From Streptomyces sp. NBC_01446 (GTDB taxonomy: Bacteria; Actinomycetota; Actinomycetes; Streptomycetales; Streptomycetaceae), in the NCBI RefSeq assembly GCF_026340095.1, contig NZ_JAPEPO010000003.1, forward strand, positions 372,001 to 436,000: 64,000 nt of DNA, given 5' to 3'. The notes beneath the pieces were generated by a model. It made no database searches. It was not told the origin of the DNA and worked only from the letters and a program-made list of their open reading frames with translations. This document shows positions 8,781 to 17,050 of this stretch, in pieces (the stretch's first letter is position 1; the number at the start of each line of letters is the position of its first letter). Position numbers and translations under genes: made by a program.

Positions 8781-9677
8781 ATGGAGTTTCAGCAGGAGAT
8801 CCGGGGCTTCCTCATGAGCCGCAGGGCGAGGATCACCCCCGAGCAGGCCGGGCTGCCCTACGTCGGAGGCAACCGCCGCGTCAAAGGACTGCGACGCGAG
8901 GAAGTCGCGATGCTCGCCGGCCTCAGCGTCGAGTACTACACCCGCATGGAGCGCGGCCAACTCGGCGGCGCGTCCGAAAGCGTCCTCGACGCGATCGCCC
9001 GTGCGCTGCAACTCAACGACGACGAGCGCGCCCACCTGTACGACCTGGCACGCAGCGTCGCACCCGGCTCACACCGCAAGCGCCCAAAGCGCACCTCACC
9101 CATCACCACGTCGGTGCAGCAGGTCCTCGACTCCATGAGCGTTCCCGCCCTCGTGCAAAACGGCCGCCTCGACCTCCTCGCGGCCAACGACCTGGGCCGC
9201 GCTCTGTACGCCGACCTCTTCGACATGGCCCAGCAGCCACCAAACTTCGCCAGGTACGTCTTCCTCGACCCACGTGCCGAGAAGTTCTACGCCGACATCA
9301 ACGAGGCGAAGAACCTGCTGGTCGCGGTACTCCGCGCGACCGCCGGGCGTGACCCGCTGGACAAGCAGGTGACCGAACTCATCGGCGAGCTCTCCACCCG
9401 CAGCGCCGATTTCACCACCCGCTGGGCCAAGCACAACGTGCGCCGCCACTCGCGCGGACGCAAGACCGTCAACCACCCGGCCGTCGGCAGGATGGACCTC
9501 GCCTACGACGACTTCGCGCTGCCAGGCGACCCGCACGTCACCATCACCACCTACACCGCAGATCCCGGTACACCCAGCGCTGACGGTCTCACCCTGCTGG
9601 CGACCTGGGCCGATACGCAGAAGCAGCCGGAGACCATGAACGACGAAGTACGCCGTACCCGCCCGCGTCACCCTTAG
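8781..9677 (+). CDS. XRE-family regulator with MmyB-like ligand-binding domain
   Basis: The 298-residue protein starts with MEFQQEIRGFLMSRRARITP. It has an N-terminal helix-turn-helix (residues 30-75, RREEVAMLAGLSVEYYTRME) followed by the MmyB-like domain (VPALVQNGRLDLLAANDLGR... VNHPAVGRMDLAYD). Regulators of this class in actinobacteria are often divergent from SDR genes, exactly the layout here, so it probably represses the dehydrogenase pair at 6770-8640 in response to a small molecule. I chose the ATG at 8781 over the frame start at 8691 because family homology begins there. Confidence 0.88.
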   Translation: MEFQQEIRGFLMSRRARITPEQAGLPYVGGNRRVKGLRREEVAMLAGLSVEYYTRMERGQLGGASESVLDAIARALQLNDDERAHLYDLARSVAPGSHRKRPKRTSPITTSVQQVLDSMSVPALVQNGRLDLLAANDLGRALYADLFDMAQQPPNFARYVFLDPRAEKFYADINEAKNLLVAVLRATAGRDPLDKQVTELIGELSTRSADFTTRWAKHNVRRHSRGRKTVNHPAVGRMDLAYDDFALPGDPHVTITTYTADPGTPSADGLTLLATWADTQKQPETMNDEVRRTRPRHP

Positions 9678-10156
9678 GTCGCGACGGCACGGTCCACGGC
9701 CTGCGGCTCGCCTGCGATCCGCCCCGGGACAATTCGGGAGGCAGAGGCGTGGAGGCGGGCTCTCAGGTTCTCCAGGCGTGCGGTGTGGGCGGGGTTGCGT
9801 CGTCTGGGCAGGAGGCGGTCGGTTTCGCTAGCGACGACTGCGTTGAGGGAGGTCCAAATCTCGGCGATGCCAGTCGTGCCCGCGAGGTCAGCGGCGATGG
9901 CCTGAAGGGGGGATCGCAGGCGCTGCGCCGCCTCGTGGTCGATGCCGAGCGTGGTAAGGGCGTCGCTGTGGAAGGTGGCGTTTTCCCCGAACGTCCGCTG
10001 GGTGACTTCGCTGAGTAGGAAGGTGCAGGCTGCTTCGTGAATTTGGCCTGTGGTCGATCCGTAGGCAAGGGGCAGGACATGAGGGCCGGCCTCCCCCAGG
10101 GGTTTCCATCGCAGGGCGAGGAGGATGTCCACGTTCTCGGCCTGTCCTTCGGGAAG
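9674..10156 (-). pseudogene. Truncated hypothetical protein gene
   Basis: The C-terminal part of an unrecognised helical protein (LLALRWKPLGEAGPHVLPLA ... IWTSLNAVVASETDRLL) reads to a TAA that overlaps the stop of the XRE gene by a few bases. At about 10157 the sequence switches to an IS630-type remnant on the other strand, so the 5' end has been lost. Function unknown. Confidence 0.45.
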
Positions 10157-10402
10157 GGTCACACCCCGACCTACGCCTCGTGGGCGAACCCGATCGAGTC
10201 GCGCTTCGGATCGCTGAGGCAGTTCAGCATCGCCAACTCCACCCACACCATGCAGACCCGAGCCCTGCACGCCCACCTCCGCTGGCGCAATGCCAACGCT
10301 CGCCACCGCGACGTCCTGGCCGCCGAATGCAAGGAACGCGCCCGCATCCGAAGCGAGAAGGGCATCCGCTGGGGAGGACGCCTACTTCCCGCCGCAGCTT
10401 GA
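10157..10402 (+). pseudogene. IS630-family transposase, C-terminal remnant
   Basis: TPTYASWANPIESRFGSLRQ then ALHAHLRWRNANARHRD and RIRSEKGIRWGGR is the typical C-terminus of actinobacterial IS630-type transposases, including the last acidic DDE residue in WANPIE. No upstream portion is present. It is unrelated in sequence to the intact IS630 element at 50.7 kb. Confidence 0.8.
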
Positions 10403-10429
10403 CGGCTTCGTTCGAGCGGACAAGGAGAC

Positions 10430-10639
10430 TCAGCGTCGCCGCCGCCCTGGGACCAGGGCACTGAGCGTCGCGCACACGATCGCCCCGAACAGCAGCCCGC
10501 CCCAAGGCATCCCATCCGGACGATGGGTCGTCGCCACGTAGAGGAAGGAGCCGAGCCCACCGGCCACGAAGAAGACAGCAAAGCCTCGAAGCGCGTACCA
10601 CCATCTCGGGCGGGCTATGTCTGAAGTCACGGGAGGCAT
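10430..10639 (-). CDS. Small two-helix membrane protein
   Basis: This 69-residue product has two hydrophobic segments (WYALRGFAVFFVAGGLGSFL and GMPWGGLLFGAIVCATLSAL) and ends in a run of arginines. It is probably an inner-membrane protein with a positive cytoplasmic tail. The ATG at 10639 has no clear ribosome binding site. Function unknown. Confidence 0.45.
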   Translation of the reverse strand: MPPVTSDIARPRWWYALRGFAVFFVAGGLGSFLYVATTHRPDGMPWGGLLFGAIVCATLSALVPGRRRR

Positions 10640-10904
10640 TATCCACACGCGGCAGCAGGCGACCAGGCCCTCCGGACTGACCACTCGGCATGCCGGTGAA
10701 CCGCGGTCACGGCATTAGACATTGTCTGCCATCGGCAATCTGTTGGCATGGGCCGCGAGCGGCGCCCTCACCTCAGCGCTTCGGACAGACTGCCAGAGGG
10801 ACTTCCGCCCCCAGCCTGGATATCTGATGCCGCCAGCGCTCTGGCTTCCAATCTGCTCGGTACGTCCATGTGTACTGCACCACGCGAGTACCGCCCAACG
10901 GCGC

Positions 10905-10934
10905 GGCCCGGCCCCTGTAGTGCGGGGCCGGGCC
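10905..10934 (-). terminator. Terminator of the ribosomal-protein operon
   Basis: GGCCCGGCCCC and GGGGCCGGGCC form a perfect 11-bp stem with an eight-base loop, 22 bp beyond the bL36 stop. Confidence 0.8.
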
Positions 10935-10955
10935 GGGCGTCTTGCTGCAAGGCTG

Positions 10956-11078
10956 TCAGCCCTGGCGTGCCTTGAGGCGGGGGTTCTTCTTGTTGACAAC
11001 GAACGTCACACCCCGTCGGCGCACGACCTGGGCACCGGGTTTGGTCTTCAGTGAACGCAGGGACTTGCGCACCTTCAT
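10956..11078 (-). CDS. rpmJ: Ribosomal protein bL36, cysteine-free paralogue
   Basis: The 40-residue product MKVRKSLRSLKTKPGAQVV...NPRLKARQG is a bL36 protein that lacks the zinc-binding cysteines of the housekeeping form. Such paralogues replace the zinc-bound version when zinc is scarce or thiols are oxidised. It is the last gene of the bL33-bL31B-bL36 set, 42 bp after bL31B, and ends before a strong terminator. Confidence 0.92.
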   Translation of the reverse strand: MKVRKSLRSLKTKPGAQVVRRRGVTFVVNKKNPRLKARQG

Positions 11079-11120
11079 GGCTGGCATCTCCTCTTGTCGC
11101 TCGGGGCCGCTGGGCGAAGG

Positions 11121-11381
11121 TCAGCGGCCGGCCGATGCCGAGCGGCCGTAACGGCGCTCGAACAGCTCCACCCGACCGGCAGTGTCCAGAACCCGCGAGG
11201 TGCCGGTGTAGAACGGGTGGCTGGCCGATGAGATCTCGACCTCGATCAGGGGGTACGCGTTGCCGTCTTCCCACTCGATCTGCCGGGACGAGTTCGCGGT
11301 CGACCGGGCCAGGAACGTGGCGTTCGCGGCGCGGTCGCGGAAGACGACCCGACGGGATTCGGGGTGGATTCCAGGCTTCAT
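11121..11381 (-). CDS. rpmE2: Ribosomal protein bL31 type B
   Basis: The 86-residue protein starts MKPGIHPESRRVVFRDRAA and has the type B signature EISSASHPFYTGTSRVLDT, without the CxxC zinc motif of type A. A GGAAGGAAACCC leader precedes the ATG at 11381. It sits in the large ribosomal subunit and substitutes for the zinc-containing form. It lies between bL33 and bL36 in one transcription unit. Confidence 0.95.
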   Translation of the reverse strand: MKPGIHPESRRVVFRDRAANATFLARSTANSSRQIEWEDGNAYPLIEVEISSASHPFYTGTSRVLDTAGRVELFERRYGRSASAGR

Positions 11382-11423
11382 GGGTTTCCTTCCTCGCGGT
11401 CCGCCAGGCACTGGCGGATCAGG

Positions 11424-11588
11424 TCAGCGTTCCTCGCGGAAGAGGACGTGCTTGCCGGTCACAGCGTCGTACTTGCGCAGTACGAGGCGGTCGGGGTCGT
11501 TGAGACGGTTCTTGCGTGTCACGTAGGTCACGCCGGTCCCGGCCGTCGACTTCAGCCTGACTACGGGGCGAGCAGTAGTGCGTGCCAT
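11424..11588 (-). CDS. rpmG: Ribosomal protein bL33, cysteine-free paralogue
   Basis: The 54-residue product (MARTTARPVVRLKSTAGTG ... HVLFREER) is bL33 without the zinc-binding cysteines. It is the first gene of the operon, with AAGGAAGGACCTC before the ATG. All three genes encode C-minus paralogues, so the operon as a whole looks like a zinc- or thiol-stress ribosome remodelling set. Confidence 0.95.
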   Translation of the reverse strand: MARTTARPVVRLKSTAGTGVTYVTRKNRLNDPDRLVLRKYDAVTGKHVLFREER

Positions 11589-11606
11589 GAGGTCCTTCCT
11601 TCATCG

Positions 11607-11673
11607 ACATATCCAGCCTTGGTCTGGCCATGTCAATCACATCGTGTAACACCGGAACCGGCTGGCGCATTCC
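11607..11673 (-). promoter_or_regulatory. Candidate SigR-type promoter and downstream dyad of the ribosomal operon
   Basis: On the minus strand GGAAT (11673-11669) is followed 18 bases later by GTT (11650-11648). This is the published spacing of Streptomyces SigR promoters. Between it and the bL33 start lies an imperfect dyad, ACATATCCAG...CTGGCCATGT (11607-11633). I see no canonical Zur box. Both assignments are by pattern only. Confidence 0.4.
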
Positions 11674-12197
11674 CAGCCCTTGCCATGTATCCCTGCCGCC
11701 GGTTTCCTGCCGGATACATCTCCGAAGAGTGTGGTCGTGAAGGGCTGTCGCCTACGCGGCGTAAGGCTCCACGAGGCTTCAGCCGAACGATCGTCCTCGT
11801 GGGCAGTGGGTGAGGCCCGGGGACACTGTCCCCTTCACGACCACGTCCCCTACAACCAGGCGGCCGTGTCAGACATTCCAGCTCTCATGACCAGGCAGAG
11901 GGCAGCTGCAGCCACTGGCCAGCCAGAGGCAAATCAGATGGGTCCGGGTATGCCCGGCACACATGTCACCGTGTGCACCGGGAGCCAGACAGAGCGCTGG
12001 TGGCTTTGTTCACGAGTCTCGGGTTCTGGCACAGATCTTGGGGAGCCGTCGCAGAGCGTTACCGCGATGTTCGATTGCGAGGAGGCAGGGTCGCGTGAGA
12101 CCGCGTACGCCTTGTCGCCCGACGGTCAAAATTGACGCTCCATCAGGTGTCTGCCCATCGCTGCTGCGGTCAGTTGTGGACGGTGATGGTACTGGTC
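11674..12197. other. Stretch without a recognisable gene
   Basis: Several open frames exist but none has convincing codon use, ribosome binding site or familiar motifs. I see nothing assignable. Confidence 0.4.
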
Positions 12198-12347
12198 ATG
12201 CAGACCGATGCACCGTTCTGGGACTCGCTGGTGTTCGACAGGATCGACGCTGTGGACGTCGAGGCGGTTACGGCCGCGTTCGGCACGACCGAGGTGGTGG
12301 CTAAAGGCCGCACGGCCGGGGCGGCTTGTCCGGACTGCGGCCGCTTT
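12198..12347 (+). pseudogene. ISL3-family transposase, N-terminal remnant
   Basis: MQTDAPFWDSLVFDRIDAVD followed by GAACPDCGRFS matches the beginning of ISL3 transposases with their CxxC zinc ribbon. The family sequence stops at about 12347. A C-terminal ISL3 piece lies on the same strand at 49.1-49.4 kb. Confidence 0.65.
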
Positions 12348-13227
12348 TCGGCGAAGGAGTCCGCGGAGCGGCCTCTCCCCCCACCTGGCTCTCAACCGGG
12401 TTCCGGCAAGGGAGCGAGTTTGTGCCGGGGCGCCTGCCGCCAGGAATCCCAAGCGCGACCAGCAGATCCCGGACCTCCAGCGGGAAGCCCCGAAGGGCGG
12501 GGCGAGCTAGCGCATCGTCAAGTTCATGCGCCAATACGCCTCTGCCGACCCTGCACGGTGACGACGAGAGCCAGAGCCCGCAACTGGCACAGGCTTGCCC
12601 GGCGAGTTCGTCACCGCTGAGTGGAGGCGTTGTGCCCGCGCACCGCCGAATGCCAAATCGGCAGCAGACCGCATCATCGGCCACCTCGGGCCGATGCTCG
12701 AGCTCCAACCTGACATGCGGTTCGCCGTGACATCTACACACGGCTCGCCGCCGGGCCCGCATGGCATCGCACGTGCACTGTCGTGCGCGAGACCGACGCG
12801 TTGCTCGCGAAGCGCGCCCAGCCGCATCGTTGCGCAGCCTGGCTCGCGCTCCGGGCCCGGCCGCGAATGAGCAGAGCACCTGACGTCGGCCGGTGCGCGC
12901 GCCGGCTGGGTCGAGACTGCTGAACGGCTCGACAAGCTCGCCCTCCGTGCCGGGTGCTGACCTCGTCGGATGGGCTTTGAGGCCACGGCCCCTCTCGTGA
13001 CTGGGGCGAGCTCCACTACGGCGGAATAGCAGGAGCCCGGCCCAGACTCTGTGGTCGTGAATGGGTATGCCCTCACACGATGCAGCGGCGGTCGCGCGTC
13101 TCAGTCGCGCCTTCTGCGGCAAGCGCCGCATTCTGGACCCAGACGTCACGCTCACTGCTCTCGGAGCAGCGACATGCAGGTGGCGCGGTGGACAAACTCG
13201 TCACGCACACCGGAACCGGAGAAGCTC
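12348..13227. other. Long stretch without a recognisable gene
   Basis: Open frames on both strands overlap one another and carry no motif I know. A minus-strand segment near 12480-12560 (LRGFPLEVRDLLVALGIPGG) has coding-like composition and may be gene debris. The last 100 bases should contain the promoter of the CBS gene. Confidence 0.35.
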
Positions 13228-13644
13228 ATGGAACTCGTCCGCGACGCGATGACCACGCGATGCGTCACAGTGCCTCCGTACACGTCCTTGACCTCCGTCG
13301 CTGCCTGCATGCGAGACGCCAACGTCGGGTGCGTCATGGTCACCCATGAGGGCGCTCTCCAAGGCATCATCACCGACCGTGACATCACCGTCCGGATCAC
13401 CGCCGAGGGGCTGATCGCTGGCAGCACCACGGCCCAGCAGGCGGCATCCAAGAATTTGGTCACCGTGGCTCCAGGCGCCACTCTCTGCGAAGCGGCGGCA
13501 TTGATGTGCATGCACAACTTTCACCGGCTACCCGTCGTGGAGCAGGCGCGGCTGGTCGGTCTGCTCTCTCTGGGGGACATCTGCGAGACACCCCACGCAC
13601 AGGAGATCCTGGTAGCCCTCAGCCAGGCCGAGGCCAACCACTGA
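13228..13644 (+). CDS. CBS-domain-pair protein
   Basis: This 138-residue protein consists of two CBS motifs: residues 5-60 (MTTRCVTVPPYTSLTSVAAC ... GIITDRDI) and 70-130 (NLVTVAPGATLCEAAALM ... GLLSLGDI). Stand-alone CBS pairs bind adenosyl ligands and act as cytoplasmic energy or stress sensors. The ATG at 13228 has CCGGAGAAGC upstream. No partner gene is adjacent; a remnant of an IS481 element follows. Confidence 0.88.
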   Translation: MELVRDAMTTRCVTVPPYTSLTSVAACMRDANVGCVMVTHEGALQGIITDRDITVRITAEGLIAGSTTAQQAASKNLVTVAPGATLCEAAALMCMHNFHRLPVVEQARLVGLLSLGDICETPHAQEILVALSQAEANH

Positions 13645-13795
13645 GTGGACCGCTGCTTTGGGCCGGCCTTCTCTGGCATGGCGGTCCATGCCGCGTCGGT
13701 GCGGGTGGCACGGAGGCCGTGGGCGTTGCAGGGCTTCCCGTCAAGACCGTTGTGACCGGTGTGTCAGCGATTGAGCATCCGCCGCCTGATAGCAG

Positions 13796-14186
13796 TTGGC
13801 CGAGTACCGCTACCGCGCTGTCCGCGAGGTACTCGGTGCGGCTGCTATCGGTGAGGTCACGGCTCGGTACGGCACCTCGCGTCAGATTCTGCACAGTTGG
13901 CGACGGCGGTTCGAGCAGGAGAGCATGCCCGGTCTACTGGACCGCTCCCGCCACCCGCGCAACAGTCCCACGCGGCTGCCCGCCGAGGTGGAGGCCGAGA
14001 TCTGCGAGTTGCGTCGACAACATCCACGGTGGGGTGCCCGGCGGATCACGCACGAACTGGCCCACCGCGAGCTCACGTCGGCACCATGGCGAGCCACGGT
14101 CCACCGGGTGCTGTCCCGCAACGGCTTGGTCAGCCCCCAGGAACAGCAGCATCCACAAGTACCGCCGGTAGCGCGAAGCACCCATG
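13796..14186 (+). pseudogene. IS481-family transposase, N-terminal remnant
   Basis: The TTG-started frame encodes the helix-turn-helix half of an IS481 transposase (AEYRYRAVREVLGAAAIGEV ... RWGARRITHELAHREL ... TVHRVLSRNGLVSPQEQQH). A frame change occurs near the end, a TAG replaces a conserved Trp codon, and family sequence stops at REAPMH. There the right end of a TnpB element begins, which suggests the insertion cut the gene. The catalytic DDE half is absent. Confidence 0.8.
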
Positions 14187-14201
14187 CACGCCGTGACTCC
14201 T

Positions 14202-14222
14202 CCCCCTCATAAAATGAGGGGG
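14202..14222. repeat. Right-end hairpin of TnpB unit 1
   Basis: CCCCCTCAT-AAA-ATGAGGGGG is a perfect 9-bp hairpin seven bases beyond the tnpB stop. Subterminal palindromes of this kind mark the right ends of IS200/IS605-like units. The omega-RNA guide scaffold would be expected to overlap this end and the 3' part of tnpB. Confidence 0.6.
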
Positions 14223-14229
14223 CTTCTCG

Positions 14230-15453
14230 CTACGCCGGTGCGGCGTCGCGACGGACCAGCCCGGCCCGTAGAACGTTCAGGGCGCCCACGGTGTCCGCGT
14301 GCGCGGTGTGGCCGCACGAGACGCAGTGGAACTTCGCCTGGGTGGGCCGGTTCCCCGCGCTGGTGTGCCCGCATGCGGGGCACTTGCGGGACGTGTTGCG
14401 GGGGTCCACGGCGATCACTTCCCGTCCGGCGCTTTCAGCCTTGGCGGCCAGGATCGTCAGGAACACCCCCCATCCGGCATCGGCGATCGAGCGGTTGAGT
14501 CCGGTCTTCGCGCCGGCCCCGTTGGGCAGGAAGCCGCCCGGTATCCCGGGGTCGGGCTTCGGCGTGGCACGCCGGACCATGTTGCGAATCTTGAGATCTT
14601 CGTGCGCGATGAAATCGTGTTTGCGCACGAGGTCAAGGGCGGTTTTGTGTGCGTGGTCGAGGCGCTGGCGGCGGACCTTGCGATGCTGCTTCGCGACCTT
14701 CTCGACCGCTCGCCGGTGATTGGCAGTCCGCCTGTCACGGCGCACACGCGGGAACGTCGACAGGGCCTGCTGTGCGGCTTCGAGCTTCGCGGCGTTGCTG
14801 CGCCCGTGGCGCGGGTTGGGAACGAACTCGCCGTCAGAGGTGGTGAGGAAGTTGGCGATGCCCAGGTCGATGCCGACGAGGGAACCCGCCGCGGGCAGCG
14901 GTTCGGGCTGGACCTGCTCGACACTCAGCACGACGAACCACCGACGGCCCTCACCCTTGACGCTGACCGTCTTGACCCTGCCGGCCACAGCCCGGTGCTG
15001 GTGCACCTTGACGTGCCCGACGCCTTGCAGCCGGACGCGCGTCACCGGGTCATGCGGGGTGCTGTCCCACCGGCAGCCGTCCCCGTCCTTCGGGAACTCC
15101 ACCGTGTCGAACCAGTTCACCCCACGAAAACGCGGATAGCCCGGCTTCTCACCGCACTCGACCCGGCGAAAGAACGCGGAAAACGCCTTGTCCAACCGCC
15201 GGAGCGTGGCCTGTTGTGAGCTGAACGACCAGCGGCCCTGACGCTCCGGGTCGAACGCGCGGATGTCCTTGAGCTGTGCGGACTGCTGCCCGTACTTAAT
15301 GCTGGTCTTCGACGCGTGCCGGTAGGCGTCACGGCGTTCCTGCAACGCTCCGTTGTACAGCGAGCAGTGATCACGCAGCATCTCACCGAGCGCCTGAGCC
15401 TGCCGCACGGTAGGCCGCATCAGGAACTTGTACGCACGCATCACCCGGCCCAC
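14230..15453 (-). CDS. tnpB: TnpB RNA-guided endonuclease, unit 1
   Basis: The 407-residue protein has an N-terminal OrfB helix domain (MRAYKFLMRPTVRQAQAL) and a split RuvC nuclease with Asp196 (GIDLGI), Glu285 (IAHEDL) and Asp387 (HADTVGALN). A zinc finger Cys358/361 and Cys377/380 interrupts the RuvC parts. All catalytic positions are present, although the usual Asn after the last Asp is replaced. No TnpA transposase is associated. TnpB proteins cut DNA guided by an RNA from the element's right end. An IS110 element lies directly upstream and may separate this gene from its left end. Confidence 0.92.
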   Translation of the reverse strand: MGRVMRAYKFLMRPTVRQAQALGEMLRDHCSLYNGALQERRDAYRHASKTSIKYGQQSAQLKDIRAFDPERQGRWSFSSQQATLRRLDKAFSAFFRRVECGEKPGYPRFRGVNWFDTVEFPKDGDGCRWDSTPHDPVTRVRLQGVGHVKVHQHRAVAGRVKTVSVKGEGRRWFVVLSVEQVQPEPLPAAGSLVGIDLGIANFLTTSDGEFVPNPRHGRSNAAKLEAAQQALSTFPRVRRDRRTANHRRAVEKVAKQHRKVRRQRLDHAHKTALDLVRKHDFIAHEDLKIRNMVRRATPKPDPGIPGGFLPNGAGAKTGLNRSIADAGWGVFLTILAAKAESAGREVIAVDPRNTSRKCPACGHTSAGNRPTQAKFHCVSCGHTAHADTVGALNVLRAGLVRRDAAPA

Positions 15454-15479
15454 CCCCTTCGGCTCTTGTCAGCAACCTA

Positions 15480-15712
15480 GCCGAGGGCACTGACATTGAT
15501 GCTGATACTCGGGTTCCGGTGGTCGTGGCTCTGCCACTGACTGACGCCCTGCTGGGCTGTCCTCGAGTTGTTCTGTCCGGTCGCCGGGACCTGTTCTCAT
15601 GGCTCCGGCCGGGCGGAACATGACCTGATGGAGCTTGGTCCAGAAGCCCCCTCAATGTCCTGTCTGCGCCACCCGGCCGGTGCCCACCTTCGGCTGGGAA
15701 TGCAGCATCAGC
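15480..15712 (+). other. Upstream non-coding end of IS110 element 1; candidate bridge-RNA region
   Basis: About 230 bp between the TnpB start and the IS110 start contain no convincing gene. In characterised IS110-group elements this end encodes a structured bridge RNA that pairs with target and donor. Short inverted repeats are visible (GGCCGGTGCCCACCTTCGGC region), but I cannot fold or verify such an RNA by eye. Confidence 0.3.
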
Positions 15713-16927
15713 ATGACATCAGCGGTCGCGGACGACACCACGGACAAGGTCGTGTTCGGCGGGGTCGAGTCCCATGCCGACACCCTCCACGTCGCGGTCA
15801 TCAGCGACAACGGCGGTCACCTCGCGGACGCCGAGTTCGCCACCACCGCCGCCGGATACGCCGCCGCCCTCGCCTTCCTGAACGCCCACGGCCACGTGAT
15901 CTCGACCGGTGTGGAAGGCACCGCCTCCTACGGGGCCGGCTTCACCCGCGCCGCCCGCTCGGCGGGCCTCGACGTCGTCGAGGTCAACCGGCCCGACCGG
16001 GCCGAACGCCGCCGCATCGGCAAGTCCGACCCCATCGACGCTTACGCCGCCGCCCGCGCCGCCCTGTCCGGACGGGCCTTCAGCGCACCCAAGGACGACA
16101 CCGTCGCCGGCATACGCGCGCTTCACAACGCCGCCCGCTCCGCCGTCAAGGCCCGCACCGCCGCCCTCAACCAGATCACCCACATCCTCGTCACCGCACC
16201 CGAGAGCATCCGCGCCAAGTTCGGGCAGCTCAAGGGAGCCGACCGGACCGACGCCCTGGCACGGCTGCGACCGGCCGGGGACGCGGTCCACACAGCGGTC
16301 CTCACCGCGCTGAAGAGCCTCGCCCGGCGCGTCAAGGAACTCACCGCCGAACACCAGGCCCTGACCCGGGCCCTCGACAGCGAGGTCACCGCCGACAACC
16401 CCGGTCTGCGGGCCGCCCACGGCGTCGGCCCCGACACCGCCGCCCAGCTGCTGGTCACGGCCGGAGGCAATCCCGAACGCCTGCGGACCGAGGCGTCCTT
16501 CGCCGCCCTCTGCGGAGCCGCGCCCGTCCCCGCCTCCAGCGGCCGCACGAACCGGCACCGCCTCTCACGAGGCGGCGACCGGGCCGCCAACGCCGCCCTC
16601 TACCGCATCGCCCTGGTCCGCATCTCCAGCGATCCCCGCACCCGCGACTACGTGGCACGGCAGACCGCCGCCGGCCGGACCAAGAAGGAGATCATCCGGC
16701 TACTGAAACGGGCCATCGCCCGGGAGATGTTCCGCTGCCTGACCACCACGGTCACCATCCCAGGCATCGCCGACCTACGACCCCTGCGGCAGTCGAAGAA
16801 CATCACCCTCACCGCAGCGGCCCAACAGCTCGGGGTCTGGCCCGCCACGATCTCCACCCTCGAACGCGGAATCCGCCGCGACGACGACCTCGCCAACACC
16901 TACCGCGACTGGCTCACCGCCGCTTGA
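15713..16927 (+). CDS. IS110-family transposase with C-terminal helix-turn-helix
   Basis: The 404-residue protein has the RuvC-like N-terminal domain (VEGTASYG; KSDPIDAYAAARAAL with two Asp) and the C-terminal catalytic region LCGAAPVPASSGRTNRHRLS, then GGDRAANAALYR. A 45-residue XRE-like helix-turn-helix follows (ITLTAAAQQLGVWPATISTL). The first acidic residue, normally Asp in GGVDSHADT, is Glu here (GGVESHADT), which could impair activity. IS110 recombinases insert elements using an RNA bridge. The ATG at 15713 gives the normal family start. The unit lies between tnpB 1 and a TnpB-type end hairpin. Confidence 0.9.
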   Translation: MTSAVADDTTDKVVFGGVESHADTLHVAVISDNGGHLADAEFATTAAGYAAALAFLNAHGHVISTGVEGTASYGAGFTRAARSAGLDVVEVNRPDRAERRRIGKSDPIDAYAAARAALSGRAFSAPKDDTVAGIRALHNAARSAVKARTAALNQITHILVTAPESIRAKFGQLKGADRTDALARLRPAGDAVHTAVLTALKSLARRVKELTAEHQALTRALDSEVTADNPGLRAAHGVGPDTAAQLLVTAGGNPERLRTEASFAALCGAAPVPASSGRTNRHRLSRGGDRAANAALYRIALVRISSDPRTRDYVARQTAAGRTKKEIIRLLKRAIAREMFRCLTTTVTIPGIADLRPLRQSKNITLTAAAQQLGVWPATISTLERGIRRDDDLANTYRDWLTAA

Positions 16928-17012
16928 CAGCCAATAGGAGCATCAACCCCTCCGCAGACGGAACACCCGTGCACACATGACCGGTCAGAGCAGCCCTGAG
17001 ATGCGTTTCCCG

Positions 17013-17030
17013 CCCCGGCTGAAGCCGGGG
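17013..17030. repeat. Hairpin resembling a TnpB-element left end
   Basis: CCCCGGCT-GA-AGCCGGGG is a perfect 8-bp hairpin of the same style as the left ends at 35.48 and 63.24 kb. It lies 20 bp before an internal aldehyde dehydrogenase fragment. I infer that it is the left end of TnpB unit 1, displaced by insertion of IS110 element 1. Confidence 0.5.
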
Positions 17031-17050
17031 ATACCCACGCAAGAGAAGGG

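Noticed and set aside
11589..11700. Zur box upstream of the C-minus ribosomal protein operon
   Set aside because: No TGAAAATGATTTTCA-like sequence is present; only an unrelated imperfect dyad is seen.
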